Below the pieces are notes generated by a model. The model did not search any database and was not told where the DNA came from. It saw only the letters and a program-made list of their open reading frames with translations. This document shows positions 14,422 to 22,276 of a stretch of 64,000 bases of DNA, one piece after another; the first letter of the stretch is position 1, and each line of letters begins with the position of its first letter. The translations under genes and the position numbers were made by a program. The DNA comes from G963668185 sp963668185 (GTDB lineage Bacteria; Chloroflexota; Dehalococcoidia; Lucifugimonadales; G963668185). Where the stretch lies: the NCBI GenBank assembly GCA_963668185.1, contig OY764162.1:868001-932000 (forward strand). The letters run 5' to 3'.

Positions 14422-16908
14422 CTAGTTAGCGCCTCCGAAGTCGAAGTCGTCCAGCATGCAGCCGGTGTCGTACCCGCCCGGCGGGAACCAGATCGGTATG
14501 CACCAGGGATCGTACGCGGCTATCTTCCCGCCCGACACTCTCACGTCGTAGCTGCCGTCCGCGTTCTTCGTCACGCTCACCGTTACCCCGCCGCCTATGC
14601 TCCTCGACTCCCCGTCCGCGATCACCGAGAAGTCGTCTAGTCCGTAGCCCACGTCCGACTCGTAGTCCGGGTTGGCCGCGTTGTGCAGCGCCGGGCCGGT
14701 CCGCGCGTTGTAGCCCGTGCCGGTGGTCTGGTCGTACCGGCTCACCATCACGCCCTCGTATCGAATGGGCCGCCGCCGGTTCGGGCTCGCCGGGTCATAG
14801 ACCACGGCGTGGGTGTCGCGATAGACGGCGTTCCGTTCGTCCAGCACCTCCAGAGTGGTGAAGGCGCCGGCCCGCCCGGAGTGAACGACCAAGAACTGGT
14901 ATCCGCTCTCCAACGGCCTGGCCAGCGTGTAGGTTGCCTCGTCCGAAAGGTGCAGCGCCACGTCTTCCGGCTCGATCCAGCCGGCGGCGTACCGGTTGAC
15001 GGCCAGCGTGGCCGGCATGTCCTGGTACCAGCCGGCGGGCCTGGCTGGAGTCAGCTCGGACATGAAGTCGTGGCGGTTGCTGTAGAAGTTCGGCCTCTTG
15101 TACGGCTTGTTGGCGTCCGGCCTCCAGGGAAGCTCAACATAGGAGTGCGGCCAGAACATCCAGGCATGGCCGATTTCGTGCACCAGCGTAGGCATTACGG
15201 CGTGTCGCACGGTGACAAGCCCAAGGTCGGCGTAGCCGTTCCACGCCGACCCGAGGGAGTAGCCTCCGACGTCGTTCAGGAAAAGCCGGTTCAGCGCCCC
15301 CGGCGTCCCCCATCGGCAGCCGGGCCTGCCCGGGTCGTCCGGGTCGCATCCCACGACGCCGATCAGGGCCAGCCACTCGTTCTCCACGTCCTGCGGGGTT
15401 GCCCGTCCGCTCGCGTGAAACTCCTCGCCGGCGACGAAGGTCATCCGCAGCTTGCCCTGGGAGATCTTGCGAAAGTATGCGGCCACGTTGTCGTTGAGCG
15501 CATCGACCGCGCCGGCCATGCTCATGTCCACCCGGGAGCCGTCGTCATTCGGCCATTCCGAAGCGCCTGCAGGCACCCTCGCGATGTCCACGGCTATCTC
15601 CAGATCGCCCAGGGAGTAGTACGTGGGGTCCAGGGGTATGTCCAGATGGGTGCGTTCGGGATGCTTGCCCATGAAGGTGCATCCCTCGAATCCCATGAGG
15701 CCGTAGCGGACATAGCTGCCGTTGCCGAAGTAGCGTATGAGCGACAGCGGGTCCTGGCCGTCCAGGTCCGGCATCCCCGCGGCCGTCCAGGGCGAATCGG
15801 GGTTGGGCGGCGGGTCGCAGTCGTAGGGGTTGGACGGTCTCCACCAGGGCATTGGCGTCGCCAGCCACTCGTGGTCGTTCCATGACTCGTAGTTCTGGAC
15901 AGGCGGTATGGTGGGGACGGGAGTGGGGGTGATCGTGGGATTGGCCGCCTGCTCCGCCGACGCGTCCGCCGCGGCTTGGCGCGCCGCTTCGGCAGCGTCC
16001 GCGATGGCCTTGGCCGCGGCCAGAGCGTTGGCCTCCGACACGGCGTTGGCGGCGTCTATGGCTGTCCCGACATCCAGGTTGGGAAAGCCAACGGGGTTGC
16101 TCAGGACCTGGTACAGAGTCGTGGCCACGTCATTGGCGTCGGCGCCGGTCGTGGAGACGGCTTGGGCCACGGCCCCCGATATGTCGTTGGGATTGACGAT
16201 GATGTGCTCCAGGGCCAGGGTCACTGCCGCGGTCAGTGCCTCGGACATGCCTTTAGCGGCGGGATCGACGGGGACGGGAGTGGCTCCGCCGAAGCTGCTC
16301 ATGACCTCGTCCATTGCCCTCCTCACGGCGTCGGCATCGGCGTTGGTCATGGAGACAGCGTGGGCTATGGATCCCTCCAGATCGTCGCGATATGGGCCGT
16401 TGAAGTAGGAGTCCAGCGCTATGCCCACGGCATCGGACAGGGCCGCGGCATCGGCGTTGATTTTGGCTATCTCCTCAGGAGTGAGGGTAGAACTGGAGTC
16501 GGGAGTAGGATCGGCTACGGCTGTGCCGATGTTCTCGGGAGTAGGCATGGGAGTGGGAGCAACCGCGGCCTCGGCCAACGCCGCGGCGACTGCCTCAGCT
16601 ATCGCTTTGTCAATGTCCTCGGCAGTGGGCGCGTCGGGGTCTGGAGTCGCATCGGCTGCGACCTCCGTCAACGCCGCGGCAACGGCCTTTGCTATCCGCT
16701 CTTCGAGTGTGGGCGTAGGCTCGGCTGCTGGCGCCGCAACCGCCTCAGCCGTGGCCGTGGCGATGCTCTCCGAAGCGGGCGCAGGCGTGGAGGCAGCCGG
16801 CTGATCCTCTCCGCCGCAGGCCGCCAGAGACAGCGCCAGCAGGACCGAAGCCGCAACCAAGACCGGCAGACGCTCTCTAACGACAGACGTTATCGAATAC
16901 AAGCTCAT
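14422..16908 (-). CDS. Lipoprotein with Ala-rich region and HExxH metallopeptidase-like domain
   Basis: An 828-residue predicted lipoprotein; the signal peptide ends in LAAC. Residues of about 40-330 are Ala-rich and repetitive (AKAVAAALTEVAAD, AIAEAVAAALAEAA), likely helical, with Thr/Pro gaps. The remaining part is globular and contains HEIGHAWMFWPH at 577-588, a zincin zinc site. The second His is followed by six residues and another His, one more than the metzincin spacing, so the subfamily is uncertain. A beta-rich tail (GGGVTVSVTKNADGSYDV) ends the protein. It could be a secreted peptidase tethered to the membrane. Confidence 0.7.
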   Translation of the reverse strand: MSLYSITSVVRERLPVLVAASVLLALSLAACGGEDQPAASTPAPASESIATATAEAVAAPAAEPTPTLEERIAKAVAAALTEVAADATPDPDAPTAEDIDKAIAEAVAAALAEAAVAPTPMPTPENIGTAVADPTPDSSSTLTPEEIAKINADAAALSDAVGIALDSYFNGPYRDDLEGSIAHAVSMTNADADAVRRAMDEVMSSFGGATPVPVDPAAKGMSEALTAAVTLALEHIIVNPNDISGAVAQAVSTTGADANDVATTLYQVLSNPVGFPNLDVGTAIDAANAVSEANALAAAKAIADAAEAARQAAADASAEQAANPTITPTPVPTIPPVQNYESWNDHEWLATPMPWWRPSNPYDCDPPPNPDSPWTAAGMPDLDGQDPLSLIRYFGNGSYVRYGLMGFEGCTFMGKHPERTHLDIPLDPTYYSLGDLEIAVDIARVPAGASEWPNDDGSRVDMSMAGAVDALNDNVAAYFRKISQGKLRMTFVAGEEFHASGRATPQDVENEWLALIGVVGCDPDDPGRPGCRWGTPGALNRLFLNDVGGYSLGSAWNGYADLGLVTVRHAVMPTLVHEIGHAWMFWPHSYVELPWRPDANKPYKRPNFYSNRHDFMSELTPARPAGWYQDMPATLAVNRYAAGWIEPEDVALHLSDEATYTLARPLESGYQFLVVHSGRAGAFTTLEVLDERNAVYRDTHAVVYDPASPNRRRPIRYEGVMVSRYDQTTGTGYNARTGPALHNAANPDYESDVGYGLDDFSVIADGESRSIGGGVTVSVTKNADGSYDVRVSGGKIAAYDPWCIPIWFPPGGYDTGCMLDDFDFGGAN

Positions 16909-17072
16909 TCCCCTTGGCTGCTCGCCGCGTGTTCCAAGCTCTGAGCTTGGGCGATTGTATCAGGCGCCTTCATCACTGGGGATTGACCCAAGGCCCCTCC
17001 GCTGAGCGCGGCGGCTGGACGCGGCGATCTAGGAGAACCTGGCGCGGCTGGGGTTCGGGAGTTGATTTCGGG

Positions 17073-17111
17073 GCTGGCCAGCGCAATAATCTAGCCAGTA
17101 TTGCTGGCTAG
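17073..17111. promoter_or_regulatory. Two operator-like palindromes upstream of phd-vapC
   Basis: GCTGGCCAGC (17073-17082) is a perfect 10-bp palindrome. CTAGCCAG (17091-17098) and CTGGCTAG (17104-17111) form a second one with a 5-base centre. Both contain CTGGC/GCCAG half-sites spaced roughly two helical turns apart, as expected for cooperative autorepression by a Phd-type antitoxin. The second overlaps the AGGAGGT ribosome binding site. Confidence 0.5.
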
Positions 17112-17122
17112 GAGGTGCAGGC

Positions 17123-17383
17123 ATGGTGGAATGGTCATTGCAAGACGCCAAGAATCGCTTCAGCGCGGTGGTCAACGCGGCATTGGACGGCTCGCCCCAA
17201 ATGGTCACGCGCAGGGGCGTGCCTGCCGTGGTCGTTTTGGCTGTGGACGATTACGAAAGGCTTTGCCAGGCGGAGAAGTCCGCCGCGCCCGACTTCATCG
17301 AACACCTCCTGGCCATCCCCAAGGGCGGGCCGGAAGACCTGTTCGAGCGTGTCCCGATGAGGCTTCGAGACGTGGAGTTGTAA
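17123..17383 (+). CDS. Phd/YefM-family antitoxin
   Basis: An 86-residue protein beginning MVEWSLQDAKNRFSAVVNAA, the family N-terminus (W.lqdAKnrfs.vv), followed by VTRRGVPAVVVLAVDDYERL, the dimerisation/DNA-binding core. The C-terminal tail probably wraps the toxin. The ATG follows AGGAGGT. Its stop TAA shares one base with the ATG of the PIN-domain gene, so the pair is translationally coupled, and two operator-like palindromes lie upstream. Confidence 0.9.
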   Translation: MVEWSLQDAKNRFSAVVNAALDGSPQMVTRRGVPAVVVLAVDDYERLCQAEKSAAPDFIEHLLAIPKGGPEDLFERVPMRLRDVEL

Positions 17384-17787
17384 TGTATCTGCTGGATACT
17401 AACGTGGTGTCCGCGCTGCGCCGACCGGATCGCCACCCTGGGCCGGCCTCGTGGCTGCAAGTCCAACGGGCCTCCGACGTGTACATCAGCGTCGTGACGC
17501 TTGGAGAAATAGAACGGGGAATCGCTCAACAGATTCCCCGGAACCCGGACTTTGCCCGCGACCTTGCCCTGTGGTTTGAACGAATCCTGGCATGGTTCGC
17601 GGACCGCGTCCTGCCGGTGGACGTGGCGACGGCGCGACGCTGGGGCCGCCTCTCGGCCTCCGTCGGCAACCGGGACGTCGATCTCGTCATCGCAGCAACC
17701 GCGCTCGAACATGGCCTCACCGTCGTTACCCGCAACGTACGCCATTTCGAGCCGGCGGGGGCGCCGGTCCTCAATCCATTCGGATAG
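17383..17787 (+). CDS. vapC: VapC-family PIN-domain ribonuclease toxin
   Basis: 134 residues beginning MYLLDTNVVSALRRP. PIN-domain acidic residues are visible: Asp5 (LLDTN), Glu42 (TLGEIERG) and Asp100 (VDLVIAATA), with the TRN motif at VVTRNVRHF. VapC toxins cleave specific tRNAs or rRNA, and the neighbouring Phd-type protein would neutralise it. All expected catalytic positions are present, so it looks functional. Confidence 0.92.
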   Translation: MYLLDTNVVSALRRPDRHPGPASWLQVQRASDVYISVVTLGEIERGIAQQIPRNPDFARDLALWFERILAWFADRVLPVDVATARRWGRLSASVGNRDVDLVIAATALEHGLTVVTRNVRHFEPAGAPVLNPFG

Positions 17788-17829
17788 TCACTATAATTAC
17801 GGCATCGCCGAGTAACAGAGGGGCAACGC

Positions 17830-18120
17830 ATGACTAGACCGGTTGAAGTTGAGCCGCGAGAGGGCTTTCGCATCTGGTTGCGATACTCGGACGGGACTGC
17901 CGGCGAGGTTGACCTGTCGGACGTCGCCGGGCAGGGCGTCTTCGAGCCGTGGGGCGAGCCGGGATTCTTCGACCGTGTCCACATAACCCCGCATAGGTCC
18001 ATCGCTTGGAACGATGATATCGAACTCTGCCCGGACGCTCTTTACATGGAGGTCACCGGCAAGTCGTGGAGCGAGTTATCGCCTGAGACTGATGCCGAAG
18101 TGACTGTCCACGATGCCTGA
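17830..18120 (+). CDS. DUF2442 domain protein
   Basis: 96 residues; the core LRYSDGTAGEVDLSDVAGQG followed by W(N)DDIELCPDALYMEV matches DUF2442. The last eight bases overlap the start of the DUF4160 gene. DUF2442 and DUF4160 genes are frequent neighbours and have been suggested to form a toxin-antitoxin-like pair; the biochemical role is unknown. Confidence 0.8.
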   Translation: MTRPVEVEPREGFRIWLRYSDGTAGEVDLSDVAGQGVFEPWGEPGFFDRVHITPHRSIAWNDDIELCPDALYMEVTGKSWSELSPETDAEVTVHDA

Positions 18121-18373
18121 GCTATGCCGCTTTTACGGCATCGTCATCCGGATGTATTCCAGGGAACATGCGCCGCCCCACTTTCACGCGGAGTACAGCG
18201 GGCAAGAAGCTTCAATAGCAATCAACGATCTTGCCGTGACTCGCGGCCGCATTCCCACGCGCGCTCACAGGCTTGTAATGGAGTGGGCCTCTCTTCACCA
18301 GGATGAGCTTCGAGAAGCCTGGGACCGGGCGCAACGCATGGAGCCACCCGGAAAGATAGCGCCGTTGGAGTGA
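18113..18373 (+). CDS. DUF4160 domain protein
   Basis: 86 residues; MPELCRFYGIVIRMYSREHA and PPHFHAEYSGQEASIAI are the DUF4160 signature. The ATG lies within the last codons of the DUF2442 gene, so expression is coupled. Which partner would be toxin and which antitoxin cannot be inferred from sequence. Confidence 0.8.
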   Translation: MPELCRFYGIVIRMYSREHAPPHFHAEYSGQEASIAINDLAVTRGRIPTRAHRLVMEWASLHQDELREAWDRAQRMEPPGKIAPLE

Positions 18374-18387
18374 GCAAGGAGGACACA

Positions 18388-18636
18388 GTGACCGTAAATG
18401 AGTTGATACGACTGCTGGAGAAGCACCCGCCCGGCCTGCGCGTCATGGTGCAGGGTTACGAGGACGGGCACGACGACCTGGAGGCCAAGTGCGTCGTTGC
18501 GGGGGAGGCGAGGCTGGACGTCCACTCGGCGTGGTATTACGGACGGCATGAGCAGGCGCTGAGGGGCGATGAGCCAAGTCGCCATGAGATCGTGCCGGCG
18601 CTGTTCCTTCACCGCCCGTGGCACGACAGGACGTAA
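18388..18636 (+). CDS. Small protein of unknown function preceding hsdS
   Basis: 82 residues starting at a GTG five bases after AAGGAGG (18376-18382); an in-frame GTG at 18370 lacks a site. The sequence begins TVNELIRLLEKHPPGLRVMV and continues GYEDGHDDLE. I do not recognise a characterised family. It lies between DUF4160 and hsdS with almost no spacing (2 bp before hsdS), so it probably belongs to the same transcript. Confidence 0.65.
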   Translation: MTVNELIRLLEKHPPGLRVMVQGYEDGHDDLEAKCVVAGEARLDVHSAWYYGRHEQALRGDEPSRHEIVPALFLHRPWHDRT

Positions 18637-18638
18637 CG

Positions 18639-19925
18639 ATGGCAGATCAGTGGTGTGAGGTGACCGTCGAAGAGATTGCCGAGAAAGTCGCCATGGGGCC
18701 TTTTGGGTCGTCTATCAAAGTCGAGACGTTCGTGCCGGAAGGTGTGCCGATCATAAGCGGGCAGCACCTGCACGGCTTCAGAGTTGATGACACGCCGGGG
18801 TTCAACTTCATCAGCTCTGAGCACGCCCAAAAGCTCGCGAATGCCAATGTCCACAGAGGTGACGTTGTATTCACTCATGCAGGCAACATTGGGCAAGCCG
18901 CGTACATCCCAGAGGGCTCACAGTTCGAACGTTATGTAATCTCACAGCGCCAGTTCTACCTGCGATGTGATCGGTCCAAGGCACTGCCTGAGTTTGTCAC
19001 GTTGTACTTCAGGTCGCCTGAGGGGCAGCACCAGCTTCTGGCCAATACATCGCAGGTGGGGGTTCCATCTATAGCGCAACCCGTGACCTACCTGCGCACG
19101 ATACGGATTCCTCTCCCGCCCCTTGACGAGCAACGCGCCATCGCCCACGTCCTGGGCACGCTGGACGACAAGATCGAGTTGAACCGGCGCATGAACGAGA
19201 CGCTGGAGTCGATGGCGCGGGCGCTGTTCAAGTCGTGGTTCGTGGACTTCGAGCCAGTGCGCGCCAAGATGGAAGGCCGCTGGCGCCCCGGCCAGTCCCT
19301 CCCCGGCCTGCCGTCGGACCTCTACGACCTGTTCCCGGACCGGCTGGCGCCCTCAGAACTGGGGGAGGCGCCGGAGGGGTGGGGGGTGAAGGCGCTGGGG
19401 GATGTGATAGAGATTCACGACAGCAAGCGCGTTCCCTTGAACAGTCGAGAGCGCATGGAGCGACAGGGGCGTTATCCTTACTATGGCGCTGCCGGCATCA
19501 TGGATTACGTGGATGACTATCTCTTTGACGGCGTTCATGTGCTGATCGGTGAGGATGGATCAGTGGTCGATGACGAGGGTTATCCAGTGGTGCAATACAT
19601 CTGGGGGCAGTTCTGGGTCAACAACCATGCTCACGTGCTCAAAGGAAGGAATGGGTTTGGCGACGAGCATCTGTACTTGCTGCTGAGGCAGATGCCCATC
19701 ATGGCGTACGTGACCGGCGCGGTGCAACCCAAGCTAAATCAAGGGAACCTGAAATCCATCCCTATCATCTTCCCGGGTCCGCCAGCGTGCAGAGCGTTTT
19801 CTGATAGGATTGCTCCAATGTTCCAGAGAGTACGTGACAATGCGGACGAGATCGAATCGCTGGTGGGTCAGCGTGACGCGCTGTTGCCGCGGTTGGTGAG
19901 GGGGGAAGTGGGAGTGGCACTCTGA
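18639..19925 (+). CDS. hsdS: Type I restriction-modification specificity subunit
   Basis: 428 residues with two target-recognition domains. TRD1 covers about 1-150 and includes IAQPVTYLRTIRIPLPPLDE. The central conserved helix follows (QRAIAHVLGTLDDKIELNRR, then MNETLESMARALFKSWFVDF). TRD2 begins at PEGWGVKALGDVIEIHDSKR, and a second conserved region (QRDALLPRLVRGE) ends the protein. HsdS directs HsdM and HsdR to a bipartite site. No hsdM is visible nearby, and the only hsdR trace is the collapsed fragment at 22011-22154. The gene itself looks intact. Confidence 0.9.
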   Translation: MADQWCEVTVEEIAEKVAMGPFGSSIKVETFVPEGVPIISGQHLHGFRVDDTPGFNFISSEHAQKLANANVHRGDVVFTHAGNIGQAAYIPEGSQFERYVISQRQFYLRCDRSKALPEFVTLYFRSPEGQHQLLANTSQVGVPSIAQPVTYLRTIRIPLPPLDEQRAIAHVLGTLDDKIELNRRMNETLESMARALFKSWFVDFEPVRAKMEGRWRPGQSLPGLPSDLYDLFPDRLAPSELGEAPEGWGVKALGDVIEIHDSKRVPLNSRERMERQGRYPYYGAAGIMDYVDDYLFDGVHVLIGEDGSVVDDEGYPVVQYIWGQFWVNNHAHVLKGRNGFGDEHLYLLLRQMPIMAYVTGAVQPKLNQGNLKSIPIIFPGPPACRAFSDRIAPMFQRVRDNADEIESLVGQRDALLPRLVRGEVGVAL

Positions 19926-20084
19926 GAATAGAGGTCGCCGTGGGGTTTCGTGAACATCTGGTCGTTGGTGAATGAGAACTGATATACTGTTGCTTAGTCG
20001 TCCTCACCCCACGGTGGCGCAACCGCGGAGGGAGGGCGTAGGAGAGACAGACGCATACGACGCAGCCAGAGGCAGTAGCAGATC

Positions 20085-20576
20085 GTGACGCTCACCCCTA
20101 ACATGCAGATGTCACAACTTTCCCTGGCCTACATATCGGCGGTCGCCTCCCATGCCGGCTACGAGGTTTCGGAGCCGAGGCTAGACTTCGACAGTGTGGA
20201 CGGCACGCTCAAGTCGAGTTCCGGCGGCCGCCCACGGATCGAATTTCAGGCCAAAGCCACCACCCAGGACATCCTGCGCAGCGGACAGTTACACTTTCCC
20301 CTGCCGGTCAAGAACTACAACGACCTGCGAGCCCCCACTATGGTGCCTCGCTTGCTCATAGTGATGCTCATGCCTGTAGAGCGGGAAGAGTGGCTCACGC
20401 AGTCAACTGAGCAGCTTTGCTTACGCAAGTGCGCCTATTGGTATTCCCTGGAGGGCAAGCCCACCACCAGCAACACGTCCAGCGTCACTCTTTACATCCC
20501 TACGCAGAACGAGTTCAATGCGGCACAGTTGACCGCGCTCTTACAGAAGGCAGACCAAGGGGTGTCGTTATGCTAG
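20085..20576 (+). CDS. DUF4365-like protein with a PD-(D/E)xK-type nuclease motif
   Basis: 163 residues from a GTG at 20085 (an in-frame ATG at 20103 is an alternative). Asp39 (DSVDGTL) and the strand IEFQAKAT (Glu53, Gln55, Lys57) reproduce the D...(E)xQxK arrangement of DUF4365/Mrr-like restriction-endonuclease folds. A later hydrophobic strand (PRLLIVMLMP) also fits. Its last seven bases overlap the start of the next gene, so the two are coupled. It lies just behind hsdS in an accessory island, which suggests a role in defence, but no target is known. Confidence 0.65.
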   Translation: MTLTPNMQMSQLSLAYISAVASHAGYEVSEPRLDFDSVDGTLKSSSGGRPRIEFQAKATTQDILRSGQLHFPLPVKNYNDLRAPTMVPRLLIVMLMPVEREEWLTQSTEQLCLRKCAYWYSLEGKPTTSNTSSVTLYIPTQNEFNAAQLTALLQKADQGVSLC

Positions 20577-21694
20577 TGCAGATCAGAGACCGAAAGGCAT
20601 TGTCGTCGCTCTCCCTCAGCGCTCTGCGCGCCTACTTGGGAGTGCGGGGGTGGAAGGATGAAGGTCTGTGGGGCAGCCGCCCGGCCAGCATCTTTACCGC
20701 TGGCGACGAGGCCAACATGGAAGTTTTGGTGCCCACGCGGGACACTGTCGCGGACTATGCGGAGGCCATGGCGGAAGCGGTGGCGGTTCTCGCACTCCAC
20801 GAGGACCGATCGCAGATAGAAGTGTTCCACGATTTGCAGGGAGCCAAGTCCGACGTAATACGGTTGCGCTCCTCGAATGGACTTGCCAACGAGCGGCTGT
20901 CACTCAGTCAGAGCGCGGAGCTGCACTCCAACGCTTACAGGCTGCTTGCCGCCAGCGCACGAGCCGCCGAGAGGCCCCAACCTGCCTATCGCGGACGGCC
21001 TAGCGCGAAAGTCGAGGACTTCCTCAACAAAGTACTGCCTCTACCCAGTCAGGGCGGATACGACTTGACGCTCCATTCACCCGTCGCGTCGGACATCGGC
21101 GGCCAATCCGACATGGGCGATGAGTTCCACGTCCCATTCTCCCGGCAAGTCACCCGCAAGCTTGATGAGGCTTTGACATACACCGTATCCGCCATTGAGG
21201 ATGCGCTCGTGAAGGACACGCTGGACACCTTCAAGACGCATGTGAACAGAGGGGTCAGCGCGAATTTGTGCGCCTCAGTGTCTGAGTTGGCTACAAGAGG
21301 CCAGGGAGTCACCATAGACTTGGGATGGGCTGATGTCAGGCCATCCGACCGCGTTGACTCGCATTTCCCCTTTACCGTTGATTCGGCTGAAGTCCTATTG
21401 CAGGCTTCAAGGTCATTGAGCAGGACTGAACCGTCCATGGATGAGCAGATCGAGGCCCAGGTTGTGCAACTCGCCAGAGAACCGGATCAGTTCGACGGCA
21501 GGGCTACACTCGTTTCTACTTGGGAGGGACACCCAATCAGGTTGTCGGTACAGTTCGAACAGTCCGTCTATGACACCGTGATCCATGCGTTCAAAGACCA
21601 GTCCTACGTGAGTCTGCTGGGCGACATTTACCCAACTGCCAGAGGCTATGAGTTGCGCGCCCCCCGCAACTTGTTGGTAGTGTTGGAAGAGTAA
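20570..21694 (+). CDS. Unknown 374-residue protein coupled to the DUF4365-like gene
   Basis: The ATG at 20570 sits within the last codons of the DUF4365-like gene. The protein is soluble-looking, with no signal peptide or membrane segment. The N-terminal part (LSLSALRAYLGVRGWKDEGL, then a strand MEVLVPTRDTVADYAEAMAE) and the tail (YVSLLGDIYPTARGYELRAP) are what I can describe. I do not recognise a characterised domain. The tight overlap says the two proteins act together, and a partner such as a specificity, immunity or effector subunit for the nuclease-like protein is a reasonable guess. Confidence 0.6.
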   Translation: MLVQIRDRKALSSLSLSALRAYLGVRGWKDEGLWGSRPASIFTAGDEANMEVLVPTRDTVADYAEAMAEAVAVLALHEDRSQIEVFHDLQGAKSDVIRLRSSNGLANERLSLSQSAELHSNAYRLLAASARAAERPQPAYRGRPSAKVEDFLNKVLPLPSQGGYDLTLHSPVASDIGGQSDMGDEFHVPFSRQVTRKLDEALTYTVSAIEDALVKDTLDTFKTHVNRGVSANLCASVSELATRGQGVTIDLGWADVRPSDRVDSHFPFTVDSAEVLLQASRSLSRTEPSMDEQIEAQVVQLAREPDQFDGRATLVSTWEGHPIRLSVQFEQSVYDTVIHAFKDQSYVSLLGDIYPTARGYELRAPRNLLVVLEE

Positions 21695-21701
21695 CTCCCC
21701 T

Positions 21702-21794
21702 CGCCACGCTCACCAAGGCGGCGCTTGGGTGGGCCATCGCGCACGGGCTGGAGATCGCGCCGGACAGGCTCGCAGTAAACCTTCGGAATAGATG
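21702..21794 (+). pseudogene. Possible N-terminal hsdR remnant
   Basis: A short open stretch with no start codon encodes TLTKAALGWAIAHGLEIAPD and ends in a TGA at 21792. The WxxAHGxxIAPD pattern resembles the N-terminus of type I restriction HsdR proteins and resembles the fragment at 22011. It is too short for a firm call. Confidence 0.3.
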
Positions 21795-21801
21795 AAGCGC
21801 A

Positions 21802-22014
21802 ATGCACAAGTACGAGATCATCATCTGCTGGAGCGATGAAGACGGCGTCTTTGTTGCGGAGGCGCCGGAGCTTGCGGGATGCGCGGCTCATGGTGAGACT
21901 CAGCAGGCGGCGCTGGAGAACATCAACGAGGCCATGGACCTTTAGCTGGAGACGGCGCGGGAGTTCGGAGACCAGATCCCCAAGCCCAAGGGCGAACAGC
22001 TGGCGCCGGCATGA
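21802..22014 (+). pseudogene. HicB-like antitoxin gene with an in-frame amber stop
   Basis: The reading MHKYEIIICWSDEDGVFVAE continues to ELAGCAAHGETQQAALENIN, the HicB partial RNase-H fold pattern. A TAG at 21943-21945 interrupts the frame after EAMDL, after which it continues LETAREFGDQIPKPKGEQ to a TGA. No hicA is found beside it. The 47-residue upstream half could still be made, but the conserved C-terminus would be lost. Confidence 0.7.
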
Positions 22015-22154
22015 CCACCCTCCCCAAAGCCGCCGTCGAGCAGGCCGCCCTCGAATTGCTGTCAGACGCCGGCTGGCAACTCGCGCACGGGCCGGACATC
22101 ACGCTGGGGCAGACGCTCCGCCGCTACCGGAACAGGGCCATCGAGGCAGCGTAG
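22011..22154 (+). pseudogene. hsdR relic: N-terminus joined to C-terminal region by internal deletion
   Basis: A 47-codon frame overlapping the hicB stop (ATGA). The first 30 residues (LPKAAVEQAALELLSDAGWQ, then LAHGPDI) look like the start of a type I restriction subunit R. The remainder (TLRRYRNRAIEAA) resembles the helix near the end of the same proteins that normally continues into VIEELI. The roughly 1000 residues expected between them are missing. This fits a once complete type I system with the intact hsdS at 18639. Confidence 0.55.
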
Positions 22155-22276
22155 GCGGTCAAGACTGGGCGACCCCCAATTCCTACTCGCCGCGCCCAGC
22201 CGCCTGCTAGAATCTGGTACTTGGGCCAGTCAGCCTTCAAATCCGCCGCGCCGCGCGCCGAGGACCCTGAGACCGC

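Noticed and set aside
14683..15885. 400-codon plus-strand frame
   Set aside because: It is antisense to the HExxH lipoprotein, rich in Arg, Val and Gly with no recognisable family, a typical high-GC shadow.
17101..17382. Long N-terminal extension of VapC
   Set aside because: The canonical PIN start MYLLDTN is at 17383, immediately coupled to the Phd stop.
19960..20000. Promoter with TATACT upstream of the DUF4365 gene
   Set aside because: TATACT is present, but no -35 hexamer lies at 16-18 bases; I could not support a promoter.
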